From an uncultured Sutterella sp. (GTDB lineage: Bacteria; Pseudomonadota; Gammaproteobacteria; Burkholderiales; Burkholderiaceae_F): 24,152 nt of DNA. Shown piece by piece: positions 15,540 through 22,640 of the stretch (within the stretch, counting starts at the first letter, position 1; the number at the start of each line of letters is the position of its first letter). The notes under the pieces were generated by a model. The model did not search any database and was not told the origin of the DNA. It saw nothing but the letters and a program-made list of their open reading frames with translations. The position numbers and the translations under genes are program-made. The stretch spans positions 1 to 24,152 of the forward strand of contig CAJLGW010000020.1 in assembly GCA_905206345.1 (NCBI GenBank). The letters run 5' to 3'.

Positions 15540-16745
15540 TTAACGAAGAACCAAATGAATACCCTTGAGGTATTCGCCTTCAGGGCAAGTCATCATTAAG
15601 GGGTGGTCAGCACCAGCGCCTAAGCGAGCAACCATCCAAGCTTCGCGCTTAGAATCAATCACAGCCCCTGCAATCACCTTTTGGAATAAGTCGACATCCA
15701 TGGCACCCGAGCATGAGAATGTTAACAAGTCACCGTTTTCAGCCACTAAACGCAAGCCCTTCAAATTGATGTCCTTGTAGGCGCGTGCGGCACGTTCAAT
15801 ATGACGGTGGCTAGAGGCAAATTTCGGCGGATCCAAAATCACCAAATCAAATTCTTTACCATCTTCACGGGCTTGGCGCAAATATTCAAACACGTCCGCC
15901 TGAACCCATTGCGCACGACTGTCTTCAAAACCGTTGCGCTTAGCATTGCGTTGAGCCATTGCCAGCGCTTCTGCAGAAGAGTCCACGGAGACCACTTCAG
16001 CCGCTCCGCCCCCTAAAAGAGCTAATGAAAAACCACCCGTGTAGCAGAAGCAATTCAACGCCCGCATTCCACGGCCGTGACGTTCTTTGAACTCGCGAGC
16101 TAACTTTTGTGCCAACAAACGGTTTTCACGTTGGTCAATGTAAAAGCCCGTCTTATGGCCCTTACGGACATCTACGCCATAGCGCACACCATCTTCAATG
16201 ACTTCGATTTCTTCGGGCGGTTCTTCGCCACGCAAAACACCGATACGCTCTTCCAACCCTTCTCGATGACGCGTTGCCGCATCCGAGCGATCGAAAACAC
16301 CCTTAATACCCGGTTGAGACATCAAAATATCGGCAATGACTTCACGATAGGCCTCAACACCAGCGGCTTGGAATTGCGTCACAAACCAGTCACCATAACG
16401 GTCGACCACAAGGCCCGGCAATTGGTCCGCTTCGCCAAAAATCACACGAATAGCACTGGTTCGTTCTGCCAACATTTCTCGAGCTGACAAAGCCTTGCGG
16501 ATCTTTTCTTCCAACCAAGCTTGGGTGATCACATCTTCTTCATTAAAAGACCAGCAACGAGCACGAAGCGTAGAGGCAGGAGAATAGGCAGCCCAAGCTA
16601 AGAAGCGCCCGTCAAAGGAGACAACTCGTACCAAATCACCACTTTTTGCCTTGCCGATAACCTTTTGCACAGCCGTGTCATAAACCCAAGGGTGGCGGCG
16701 CAATAAAGATCGTTCTTTGCCTTTTTTAAGTACTAAATCCGTCAT
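15540..16745 (-). CDS. rlmI: Class I rRNA large-subunit methyltransferase, RlmI-like
   Basis: A 401-residue COG1092 protein. An N-terminal PUA domain (about 1-75, with RHPWVYDTAVQKVIG and GDLVRVVSFDGRFLAWAAY) is followed by a central RlmI-like region and a Rossmann methyltransferase fold (about 205-401). The SAM-binding loop is NCFCYTGGFSLALLGGGA, with the acidic end VVSVDSSAEAL. The catalytic area shows FDLVILDPPKFASS and LTFSCSGAMD. E. coli RlmI (396 residues) makes m5C1962 in 23S rRNA. The motif order and length agree, but the exact target base is inferred. The gene lies 11 bases after dapF and 15 before the COG0523 GTPase on the same strand, in a dense minus-strand run beginning at lpxL. 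Confidence 0.9.
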   Translation of the reverse strand: MTDLVLKKGKERSLLRRHPWVYDTAVQKVIGKAKSGDLVRVVSFDGRFLAWAAYSPASTLRARCWSFNEEDVITQAWLEEKIRKALSAREMLAERTSAIRVIFGEADQLPGLVVDRYGDWFVTQFQAAGVEAYREVIADILMSQPGIKGVFDRSDAATRHREGLEERIGVLRGEEPPEEIEVIEDGVRYGVDVRKGHKTGFYIDQRENRLLAQKLAREFKERHGRGMRALNCFCYTGGFSLALLGGGAAEVVSVDSSAEALAMAQRNAKRNGFEDSRAQWVQADVFEYLRQAREDGKEFDLVILDPPKFASSHRHIERAARAYKDINLKGLRLVAENGDLLTFSCSGAMDVDLFQKVIAGAVIDSKREAWMVARLGAGADHPLMMTCPEGEYLKGIHLVLR

Positions 16746-16756
16746 TTCTATTCTCT

Positions 16757-17599
16757 TTAAAGAAGAATTTCTCCGTCAAAGACGCTTACGGCATCTCCGA
16801 CCAAATACACTGGGGCTGTTAATTCCCCTGACCATTGAATTTGTAACGTTCCGCCTCGCGCTTGAACGTCTATGAAAGTGTTTGTTTGTCCGGCCAGCAT
16901 GGAAGCGACAATGCCACTACAAGTGCCTGAACCGCAAGCTAAGGTTTCACCTGCACCTCTTTCAAAGACACGAACCTTCGCTCGATGAACGTCATTGACT
17001 TCCAAAAATACGACATTGGTTTGCTGAGGAAAGCACGGAGCAAAACAAATCTTCTTACCGATTCCTTCGACATCCGTTTCATCAACATTATCAACAAAAA
17101 TGACGGCGCTGGGATTGCCCATGGAAAGAGCGCCAAAAGCAATATTCTCGTATTGCCATACGGGCAAATCGGCCATCTTCGTAGATAAGAGTTGGGCGGG
17201 ATTGAAAGGTAAGTCTTCAGGCTTTAATGAGGGAGCGCCCATCATGACCTTTACTCGACCATCTTCAAGGATTTCAGGTTCAATAACGCGCTTTTTCGTT
17301 TCGACACGAATTCGCGTTTTGTTCGTCAAGCCTTTATCAACAACAAAACGAGCAAAGCAGCGCGCTCCATTACCACACTGCTCAACTTCGTGCCCATCGG
17401 CATTAAAAATGCGATAACGAAAATCGACATTTGCCAAATGCGTCTTCTCAACTAACAACACCTGATCGGCACCGATGCCGAAATGTCGGTCGGACAAACG
17501 ACGAATCGTTTCTGGATTTGGATCGAAATCTTGAGAAATGCCATCAATAACCACAAAGTCATTGCCAGCACCTTGCATTTTGGTAAATTTCAAGCGCAT
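16757..17599 (-). CDS. dapF: Diaminopimelate epimerase
   Basis: Converts LL- to meso-diaminopimelate, the precursor of lysine and of the peptidoglycan cross-link, using two cysteines as acid and base. Both are present in their motifs: C75 in EVEQCGNGARCFARF and C222 in GAGETLACGSGTCSG. The N-terminus FTKMQGAGNDFVVID is the usual DapF start. The 280-residue length fits the family (274 in E. coli). It starts 1 base after the end of the upstream acyltransferase gene, so the two are surely co-transcribed. In many betaproteobacteria dapF follows lipid A acyltransferase genes and metK as here. The usual xerC-side neighbours are replaced by rlmI. Confidence 0.95.
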   Translation of the reverse strand: MRLKFTKMQGAGNDFVVIDGISQDFDPNPETIRRLSDRHFGIGADQVLLVEKTHLANVDFRYRIFNADGHEVEQCGNGARCFARFVVDKGLTNKTRIRVETKKRVIEPEILEDGRVKVMMGAPSLKPEDLPFNPAQLLSTKMADLPVWQYENIAFGALSMGNPSAVIFVDNVDETDVEGIGKKICFAPCFPQQTNVVFLEVNDVHRAKVRVFERGAGETLACGSGTCSGIVASMLAGQTNTFIDVQARGGTLQIQWSGELTAPVYLVGDAVSVFDGEILL

Positions 17600-17600
17600 C

Positions 17601-18494
17601 TTAGTACACAGACTTTTCGCCCTCAGGACGAGTCTTAAAACGTCGATGAGTCCACATGTATTGAGCTGGGAATTTCAAAATCCAGCGTTCCAACTCTTGC
17701 GTTACACGCAACGTGTCGGCTTCAAAATCATCCGTCGGGAAGTTATCCCAACACTTCGTAATGTGAATTTGATAGCCGTCATCAACCATTTCCGGAATAC
17801 ACATCAAAACTTTGGCCTTCGTCATCTTTGCTAAACGCGATGCCATCGGTAGTGTTGCCGCCGGTACGCCAAAGAAAGGAACAAAGATTGAATTTCTTCT
17901 GCCGTGATCCATGTCGGGCAAATAGTAAAAGGGAAGCCCATCTCGCATAGCTCGAATAACGGGACGCAAATCGCTTTGATTGCTCTTGGCAATTAATACC
18001 GGTTCGTTAAAACGCATACGTCCTGCCAATGCAGCTTCATCCCAAACGGGGTTGGACTGCTTTTGATAAAGCGATACGCCTCGAACATGAAGATTTAAAC
18101 CGATACCTGTAGCATCAAGGCCTGCAAAGTGCGGAGCGATGAGAATGAGCGGGCGATTATCCTCACTCGTAATGCTCTTGAGCTCTTCGGGATCAAATCG
18201 CACCATACGCTCAACATCTTCGCGGCTTCCTTTCCACAACACAGAGTGATCCAACGCTGCGCGAGACAAACAATAAAAACACTCTTTAGCCACTTCTTGT
18301 CGCTTTTCTTCGCTCCAATCGGGAAAGCATAGACGCAAATTCGTCAATGTTACGTGGCGGCGCTTAGGTACAGCAATCCAAAAGACAGTCGCTAACAGTC
18401 GAGCCGCTCTGGCTCGACTCTTTGGACTCCAACTCACCATTGAATTTACAACGGCAAGCCAAATATGAGAGACAAAATTCAGAAGACTTTTCAT
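17601..18494 (-). CDS. LpxL/LpxM-family lipid A acyltransferase (HX4D)
   Basis: A 297-residue inner-membrane acyltransferase of the Lip_A_acyltrans family, which adds secondary acyl chains to Kdo-lipid A or related lipids. It has a hydrophobic N-terminal anchor (about 6-45) and the catalytic HX4D motif, H122 and D127, in APHFAGLDATG. Further family blocks are YYLPDMDHG, VPFFGVPAA and the end QYMWTHRRFKTRP. It overlaps the upstream paralog by 4 bases and ends one base before dapF, so translation is probably coupled. It differs from its neighbour in using Asp, not Glu, in the HX4 motif, so the two probably place different chains or act at different positions. Which is the lauroyl and which the myristoyl enzyme cannot be told. 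Confidence 0.9.
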   Translation of the reverse strand: MKSLLNFVSHIWLAVVNSMVSWSPKSRARAARLLATVFWIAVPKRRHVTLTNLRLCFPDWSEEKRQEVAKECFYCLSRAALDHSVLWKGSREDVERMVRFDPEELKSITSEDNRPLILIAPHFAGLDATGIGLNLHVRGVSLYQKQSNPVWDEAALAGRMRFNEPVLIAKSNQSDLRPVIRAMRDGLPFYYLPDMDHGRRNSIFVPFFGVPAATLPMASRLAKMTKAKVLMCIPEMVDDGYQIHITKCWDNFPTDDFEADTLRVTQELERWILKFPAQYMWTHRRFKTRPEGEKSVY

Positions 18495-19357
18495 TTATTT
18501 TTTGGGGGAGGTGTTGCCCCTTTGGGACACTTATAGCGATTGTAAGACCAAAGGTACTGTTCTGGGCACTCTAAAATCGTTTCTTCGATCAATCGATTCA
18601 TGGCGGCGCAATCCAGGGAATCGTCACCCGTAAAGGTGTAATCCCAACGACGTATATGCACGCTCCAGCCATTTTCTTCACGTTCAACGCGGCACATCAA
18701 AACATTCGCATCAAACTGACGCGCTAAGCGAATGGGAAACGTCATGGTGTAAGCGTATTGACCGAAAAGCGGTACCCAGATACCTTCGCCTTCGGAAGGC
18801 ACCTGATCGGGCAAAATACCGGCAAGACCGCCCGCCTTCATTGTCTTGAGAATCTGACGAACGCCTTTTAAGTCAGCAGAAGAAGGCAAAATATTGGGAA
18901 TCGCTCGACCTTGTCCCACAATACTTCGTAAGTAAGACTTTTTCGGGACACGATAAAGGATTGCCATGTTTTTATTAAGCGCACCCAACCAATGATGAGC
19001 GATATAGATAGGTGCCACCTCATAACAACCGATATGAGGCGTTAAAAAAACAATGGGTTTACCCATCGCAAAAGTTTCTTGAACAATGCGCTTGGATTCT
19101 TCGTCGCAGTACGTCATATCCAAGATATCTTCTCGATCTCTGCCCCAAACCCAAGGGGCTTCTACACCTTGAGCACCTTGCTCTTTGGCAACAGATAATG
19201 CCAACTCCGGTGTATACACACCCGCACGCATCAAATTCTCGCGAATTTGATGACGATAGGATTCAGAACAACGATAGATCAGCACGCTGATAAAGCGACC
19301 GACACCTCTGACAAACCCAAGGGGTAATTTAGAAATTAATTTGATTAACCGTTCCAT
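18491..19357 (-). CDS. lpxL: LpxL-family lipid A acyltransferase (HX4E)
   Basis: A 288-residue member of the same family as the gene downstream of it. The catalytic HX4E is H108 and E113 in TPHIGCYEVAP, as in E. coli LpxL. Later blocks are GILPDQVPSEGEG, WVPLFGQYAYT and EQYLWSYNRYKCP. An N-terminal amphipathic or hydrophobic stretch (about 8-28) anchors it in the inner membrane. I start at ATG 19357 (protein MERLIKLISKL). The frame runs open to 19453, but the extra 32 residues are not family-like and would lie over the metK promoter. It is the first gene of the minus-strand run lpxL-acyltransferase-dapF-rlmI-GTPase and is divergent from metK. The symbol is by motif similarity, not proof of acyl specificity. 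Confidence 0.88.
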   Translation of the reverse strand: MERLIKLISKLPLGFVRGVGRFISVLIYRCSESYRHQIRENLMRAGVYTPELALSVAKEQGAQGVEAPWVWGRDREDILDMTYCDEESKRIVQETFAMGKPIVFLTPHIGCYEVAPIYIAHHWLGALNKNMAILYRVPKKSYLRSIVGQGRAIPNILPSSADLKGVRQILKTMKAGGLAGILPDQVPSEGEGIWVPLFGQYAYTMTFPIRLARQFDANVLMCRVEREENGWSVHIRRWDYTFTGDDSLDCAAMNRLIEETILECPEQYLWSYNRYKCPKGATPPPKNK

Positions 19358-19425
19358 GGAACGAATTTTGCCAAATTTTGTTTCAAACTGACGATTTTTC
19401 AATTGAAAAAGAATATTGCATCTTC

Positions 19426-19453
19426 TTGATTTTTGGCGCAATTGGAGTACCAT
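19426..19453 (+). promoter_or_regulatory. Candidate sigma-70 promoter of metK
   Basis: TTGATT (19426-19431) and TACCAT (19448-19453) are 16 bases apart and each matches the consensus at four of six positions. The predicted start, near 19459-19461, would place the first transcribed bases exactly at the 5' strand of the riboswitch P1 stem, which supports the choice. Moderate evidence only. Confidence 0.4.
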
Positions 19454-19457
19454 TTCA

Positions 19458-19510
19458 GTCCACGCCGAGTTAAGGACAACTTGCGGGGCGTGTTACAAAT
19501 TCCGCTAAAG
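19458..19510 (+). promoter_or_regulatory. SAM-II-like (or SAM-V) riboswitch in the metK leader
   Basis: The element has the H-type pseudoknot layout of SAM-II. P1 is CACGCC (19461-19466) / GGCGTG (19487-19492), six perfect pairs. The first loop begins GAGTT (19467-19471), which can pair with AATTC (19498-19502). TTGC (19481-19484) stands two bases before the 3' strand of P1. GCTAAA (19504-19509) follows the pseudoknot after one base. The UUGC and GCUAAA blocks at these places are the conserved ligand-contact segments of the SAM-II and SAM-V classes. The location before SAM synthetase fits feedback repression. Unusual points: the first-loop sequence departs from the common GAUUUG, and the start codon is about 75 bases downstream, not directly after the motif. 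Assigned by eye, without a covariance search. Confidence 0.68.
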
Positions 19511-19545
19511 CGTCAGCCGCATTCCGTTATTGCCGCGGTGGACGC
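19510..19545 (+). promoter_or_regulatory. Stem-loop following the SAM-II-like element
   Basis: GCGTC (19510-19514) pairs with GACGC (19541-19545), then a 2x2 mismatch, then CCGC (19517-19520) with GCGG (19535-19538) and a 14-nt loop. It begins at the last base of the GCTAAA block, has no T run, and ends 26 bases before the metK Shine-Dalgarno AAAGGA. GTGGAC (19538-19543) can alternatively pair with GTCCAC (19458-19463) at the 5' edge of P1. It may be the expression platform of the riboswitch. Confidence 0.4.
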
Positions 19546-19584
19546 TCGTTCCGCCCAATATGAAAACAAAAGGAATGTAGCACC

Positions 19585-20760
19585 ATGAGCTCCAACTACC
19601 TCTTTACTTCGGAATCCGTCTCCGAAGGCCATCCCGACAAAGTCGCGGACCAAATTTCTGATGCCATTTTGGATGCCATCTTAGAGCAAGACCCGTACAG
19701 CCGTGTGGCTGCTGAAACGCTCTGCAACACCGGTCTCGTTGTTTTAGCCGGTGAAATCACCACGCAAGCCAATGTGGACTACATCGATGTCGCCCGACAA
19801 ACCATCAAGCGCATCGGTTACGACAATACCGAATTCGGTATTGACTACAAGGGTTGTTCTGTTTTAGTTGCTTACGATAAGCAATCCAACGACATCGCTC
19901 AAGGTGTTGATCGTGCAAGCGACGACTACCTCGAACAAGGTGCCGGTGACCAAGGCTTGATGTTCGGTTTTGCTTGTAATGAAACGCCGACCTTAATGCC
20001 GGCTGCCATTTATTACTCCCACCGTTTAGTTCAACAACAATCCATCGTTCGTCGTAACGGCACGTTGGACTTTTTGCGCCCTGACGCTAAGAGCCAAGTG
20101 ACGTTGCGCTATGAAAATGGCATTGTGACGGGTATTGATACGGTTGTTTTATCCACGCAACATGATCCCTGCATGAGCGATGGCGACAAGATGAAGCCGG
20201 AATTTAACGAAGCTGTTATCGAACACATTATTAAACCGGTGTTGCCGCCCGAATTGTTGAAGAACACGCGCTTCTTAATCAACCCGACGGGTCGATTTGT
20301 TGTCGGTGGCCCGCAAGGTGACTGCGGTTTAACGGGTCGTAAGATTATTGTTGACACATACGGTGGCGCTTGCCCGCACGGTGGTGGCGCTTTCTCCGGT
20401 AAGGATCCGTCCAAGGTGGACCGCTCTGCTGCCTACGCTTGCCGCTACGTTGCCAAGAACATTGTGGCCGCCGGCCTTGCCTCTCGTTGCCAAGTTCAAG
20501 TCTCTTACGCTATTGGCGTTGCTGAACCGATCAACATCACGGTTTACACCTACGGTACGGGTGTCATTGATGATGAAAAGATTGCCCAATTGGTTCGCCG
20601 TCACTTTGACTTGCGCCCGCGTGGCATCGTGAAGATGCTTGACCTTTTGCGCCCGATCTACACGAAGACGGCCGCTTACGGTCACTTCGGTCGCGAAGAA
20701 CCGCAATTTACGTGGGAAAAGACCGATAAGGCTGAAGCCTTACGCGCCGATGCGTTTTAA
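19585..20760 (+). CDS. metK: S-adenosylmethionine synthetase
   Basis: Makes SAM from methionine and ATP with release of phosphate and diphosphate; a cytosolic tetramer. The three-domain protein of 391 residues (384 in E. coli) shows the N-terminal ATP/metal motif SEGHPDKVADQISDA (H16, D18, K19), the hexapeptide-type GAGDQGLMFG and the glycine-rich phosphate loop GGGAFSGKDPSKVDRS. AAAGGAATG lies 10 bases before the ATG, a fair Shine-Dalgarno. The gene is divergent from lpxL and has a long structured leader (see the SAM-II-like element), indicating end-product control. It ends at a strong terminator, so it forms its own unit although trpS and ahcY follow on the same strand. Confidence 0.97.
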   Translation: MSSNYLFTSESVSEGHPDKVADQISDAILDAILEQDPYSRVAAETLCNTGLVVLAGEITTQANVDYIDVARQTIKRIGYDNTEFGIDYKGCSVLVAYDKQSNDIAQGVDRASDDYLEQGAGDQGLMFGFACNETPTLMPAAIYYSHRLVQQQSIVRRNGTLDFLRPDAKSQVTLRYENGIVTGIDTVVLSTQHDPCMSDGDKMKPEFNEAVIEHIIKPVLPPELLKNTRFLINPTGRFVVGGPQGDCGLTGRKIIVDTYGGACPHGGGAFSGKDPSKVDRSAAYACRYVAKNIVAAGLASRCQVQVSYAIGVAEPINITVYTYGTGVIDDEKIAQLVRRHFDLRPRGIVKMLDLLRPIYTKTAAYGHFGREEPQFTWEKTDKAEALRADAF

Positions 20761-20796
20761 TTAGAAACGGCGAGCGCTATTAAGGCCGCTCAGAGC

Positions 20797-20846
20797 AAAA
20801 AGAGTTGGTGAAGTCGAAGTTTTTCGACAAATCAACTCTTTTTTTT
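20797..20846 (+). terminator. Intrinsic terminator of metK
   Basis: AAAAAGAGTTG (20797-20807) pairs with CAACTCTTTTT (20833-20843), and the loop holds a second small stem (TCGAA/TTCGA). The T run continues to 20846. It lies 37 bases after the metK stop. Confidence 0.85.
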
Positions 20847-20920
20847 CGTCCAACGAATATTTACCTAATTGTGCAGAATTCCATTGATAGTTTTAGGAAG
20901 AAATCCAATTTAATCAAACA

Positions 20921-21059
20921 ATTATCACAATAGCGTCTTTTATAGAAACAGCCGTAAAACCATCGATTTGATTCGAGGGTAATTCACGGTTCTTGAATAA
21001 TTATGTGACTCAAAAAACTCCCCCTCTAGCCACCAATTTTCAAATTCGGTGGCTTTTTT
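20921..21059 (+). ncRNA. Candidate small RNA upstream of trpS
   Basis: A transcript from about 20921, if the 20884-20914 promoter-like pair is real, would be about 140 nt. It would have an internal stem (GAGGG...CCCTC around TCAC...GTGA) and end at the strong terminator 21028-21059. No known RNA family was recognised. The main support is that this terminator has no gene in front of it, since metK already has its own 180 bases earlier. A trpS leader attenuator is the alternative. Confidence 0.3.
21028..21059 (+). terminator. Orphan intrinsic terminator upstream of trpS
   Basis: AGCCACC (21028-21034) pairs with GGTGGCT (21048-21054). The loop can add AATTT/AAATT pairing, and T residues run from 21054 to 21059. 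It ends 85 bases before the trpS ATG, in the same direction. Confidence 0.75.
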
Positions 21060-21087
21060 ATCGAATTTTTTGTTAACAATCGTCCTT

Positions 21088-21115
21088 TTTCGACCTGACG
21101 ACTTTGCGTTAAAAT
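21088..21115 (+). promoter_or_regulatory. Possible trpS promoter
   Basis: TTTCGA (21088-21093) and TAAAAT (21110-21115) are separated by 16 bases and lie between the orphan terminator and the trpS start. The -10 matches the consensus at five of six positions; the -35 is weak. It would give a leader of about 23 bases. Confidence 0.35.
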
Positions 21116-21144
21116 ATCTGTTTATTTTGTTTCTGGATTTTCAA

Positions 21145-22506
21145 ATGACTTTACGCGTTTTAACTGGTATTAATACAACCGGCACGTTGCACATCGGCAA
21201 CTATGTCGGTGCTATCCGCCCTGCCATTCAAGCTAGTCAAGCTGATGATGTTCAAAGCTTTTTCTTTATGGCCGACCTTCACGCTTTGATTAAGTGTCAA
21301 GACCCTGACCGTATCGAAAGAAGCCGTCTTCAAATTGCTGCCACTTGGTTGGCCGCCGGTCTCGATCCCAAGCGTGTCATTTTTTATCGCCAAAGCGATA
21401 TTCCTGAAATTCCTACCTTAAGCTGGATGTTGACGTGTGCCACGGCCAAGGGACAAATGAATCGTGCTCACGCCTATAAAGCCGCATTGGATGCCAATAT
21501 CGGTAATGATGAAGATCCCGATGCCGGCATTTCGATGGGGCTTTACAGCTACCCGATTTTGATGGCTGCTGACATTTTGATGTTTAACGCTCACAAGGTT
21601 CCCGTGGGCAAAGACCAAATTCAACACATTGAAATGGCTCGCGACGTGGCTACGCGCTTTAATCACTTGTATGCTACGGAAGATAAGCCCTTCTTTACGC
21701 TTCCTGAAGCCATTGTGGATACGGTTCACGAAGTCTTGCCGGGCTTAGACGGTCGTAAGATGAGTAAGAGCTACAACAACGTCATTCCGCTTTTTGAAGG
21801 TGGTGCGAAGGCGATTAGCGATGCCATCGCTCAAATCAAAACGGATAGCCGTTTGCCCGGTGAAGCCAAGGATCCAGATTCAACGTCCTTGACGCCCATT
21901 TACGAAGCGTTCTCCACACCTGAAGAATATGCAGACTTCCGCCGTCGTTTGGAAGAAGGTTTAGGTTGGGGCGAAGCCAAGAAAGAGCTCTTTGAAAAAA
22001 TCGAATCTGAAATCGGTCCAATGCGTCAAAAATATGAAGAGTTGATGGCTCAACCCGAACGCATTGAAGAAATTTTATTGGAAGGTGCTGAGAAGGCTCG
22101 TCAAATCTCCGCTCCGTTTCTTGCTCAATTGAAAAAAGCGGTAGGTCTTCGCAACTTTGCCACTTTCGGTCAAAACGGCCGTACGGAAACGAAAAAGCAA
22201 AAGGCAAGTCTCCCTGTCTTTAAGCAATATCGTGAGGCTGATGGTCAGTTTTACTTCAAACTCACCCGTGCTTCGGGTGAATTGTTGTTGCAAAGTGCCG
22301 CTTTTGCTTCCGGCCGCGATGCCGGTATGGCCGTTGGTGCCTTAAAGACTCATGGTTTAAATGCACCTGAAGATATCATTCGCATCGTCGAAAACGAAAG
22401 TGAACTTCAAGCTAAGACCGTCTTGATGGCCACTGGCGTCACTCGAAGTGACTTGCAAGAAGCCTTTGATCTTTTGCGTCAAGCCGCTGAAGAGAAAAAT
22501 AAATAA
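21145..22506 (+). CDS. trpS: Tryptophanyl-tRNA synthetase with C-terminal extension
   Basis: Charges tRNA(Trp) with tryptophan. The class I signatures are present: the HIGH-type sequence TLHIGNYVGAIRP (14-26) and KMSKS in DGRKMSKSYNNVIPLF. ATG 21145 gives MTLRVLTGINTTG, the normal TrpS beginning. The frame is open back to a GTG at 21049, but those 32 residues cover the terminator T run and the promoter and are rejected. The catalytic core ends near residue 330, comparable to the 334-residue E. coli enzyme. About 120 further residues follow, including VFKQYREADGQFYFKLTRA and SGRDAGMAVGALK, which look like a small DUF1508/YegP-type domain. Similar extensions are familiar from betaproteobacterial TrpS. 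A GGA lies 9-11 bases upstream as a weak Shine-Dalgarno. Confidence 0.94.
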   Translation: MTLRVLTGINTTGTLHIGNYVGAIRPAIQASQADDVQSFFFMADLHALIKCQDPDRIERSRLQIAATWLAAGLDPKRVIFYRQSDIPEIPTLSWMLTCATAKGQMNRAHAYKAALDANIGNDEDPDAGISMGLYSYPILMAADILMFNAHKVPVGKDQIQHIEMARDVATRFNHLYATEDKPFFTLPEAIVDTVHEVLPGLDGRKMSKSYNNVIPLFEGGAKAISDAIAQIKTDSRLPGEAKDPDSTSLTPIYEAFSTPEEYADFRRRLEEGLGWGEAKKELFEKIESEIGPMRQKYEELMAQPERIEEILLEGAEKARQISAPFLAQLKKAVGLRNFATFGQNGRTETKKQKASLPVFKQYREADGQFYFKLTRASGELLLQSAAFASGRDAGMAVGALKTHGLNAPEDIIRIVENESELQAKTVLMATGVTRSDLQEAFDLLRQAAEEKNK

Positions 22507-22514
22507 CTTTGAGC

Positions 22515-22537
22515 TCAGGAGTGACTTATCCTCCTGA
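22515..22537 (+). terminator. Weak hairpin after trpS
   Basis: TCAGGAG (22515-22521) pairs with CTCCTGA (22531-22537) across a 9-nt loop, 9 bases after the trpS stop. The following bases are only partly T-rich, so termination efficiency is doubtful. It could also be the 5' edge of the ahcY leader. Confidence 0.4.
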
Positions 22538-22543
22538 CTTGTA

Positions 22544-22605
22544 TTCTCAAGGAGCGCTGCGCGAGAGTAACTCCCAGGCTTGAGACGAAACAATAACTGC
22601 GCTCG
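22544..22605 (+). promoter_or_regulatory. SAH riboswitch in the ahcY leader
   Basis: P1 is CTCAAG (22546-22551) / CTTGAG (22579-22584). Directly after its 5' strand comes GAGCGC (22552-22557), which pairs perfectly with GCGCTC (22599-22604) to form the pseudoknot. A short P2 (GAG 22563-22565 / CTC 22571-22573) lies inside, and CCCAGGCTTGAG carries the conserved CCAGGCU block before the 3' strand of P1. This is the sequence and architecture of the SAH riboswitch, which senses S-adenosylhomocysteine and turns on SAH-recycling genes. It stands 35 bases before the ahcY start, with AGGAG in between, so control may be at translation or transcription. Recognised by eye; the fit is close. Confidence 0.88.
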
Positions 22606-22640
22606 TTTTTTGAAAACTTTCTTTTTTAGGAGTCTCATTC

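Larger units (their letters stand above)
20847..21144 (+). other. Gene-free, AT-rich gap between metK terminator and trpS
   Basis: No protein-coding frame of note is seen on either strand. The stretch holds weak promoter-like elements (TTGATA at 20884-20889 with TTTAAT at 20909-20914), a foldable segment (GAGGG at 20975-20979 with CCCTC at 21022-21026, enclosing TCAC/GTGA), a strong terminator at 21028-21059, and a possible trpS promoter at 21088-21115. The middle part may encode a small RNA. Confidence 0.5.

Noticed and set aside
19358..19453. N-terminal extension of the lpxL product
   Set aside because: The 32 residues are basic and unlike the family, and the DNA covers the divergent metK promoter. 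ATG 19357 gives the standard start.
19560..19580. Six-codon mini-ORF (MKTKGM then stop) overlapping the metK Shine-Dalgarno
   Set aside because: Tempting as a leader peptide, but it has no binding site of its own, no methionine run beyond chance, and consists mostly of the A-rich Shine-Dalgarno area.
20961..21034. tRNA-like fragment (TTCGAGG loop and a later CCACCA)
   Set aside because: The bases flanking TTCGAGG do not form a T-arm stem, and no anticodon or acceptor arm can be drawn.
21049..21144. 32-residue N-terminal extension of TrpS from a GTG
   Set aside because: The extension would translate a terminator T run and promoter-like bases, and TrpS proteins begin at the MTLRVLTG equivalent.
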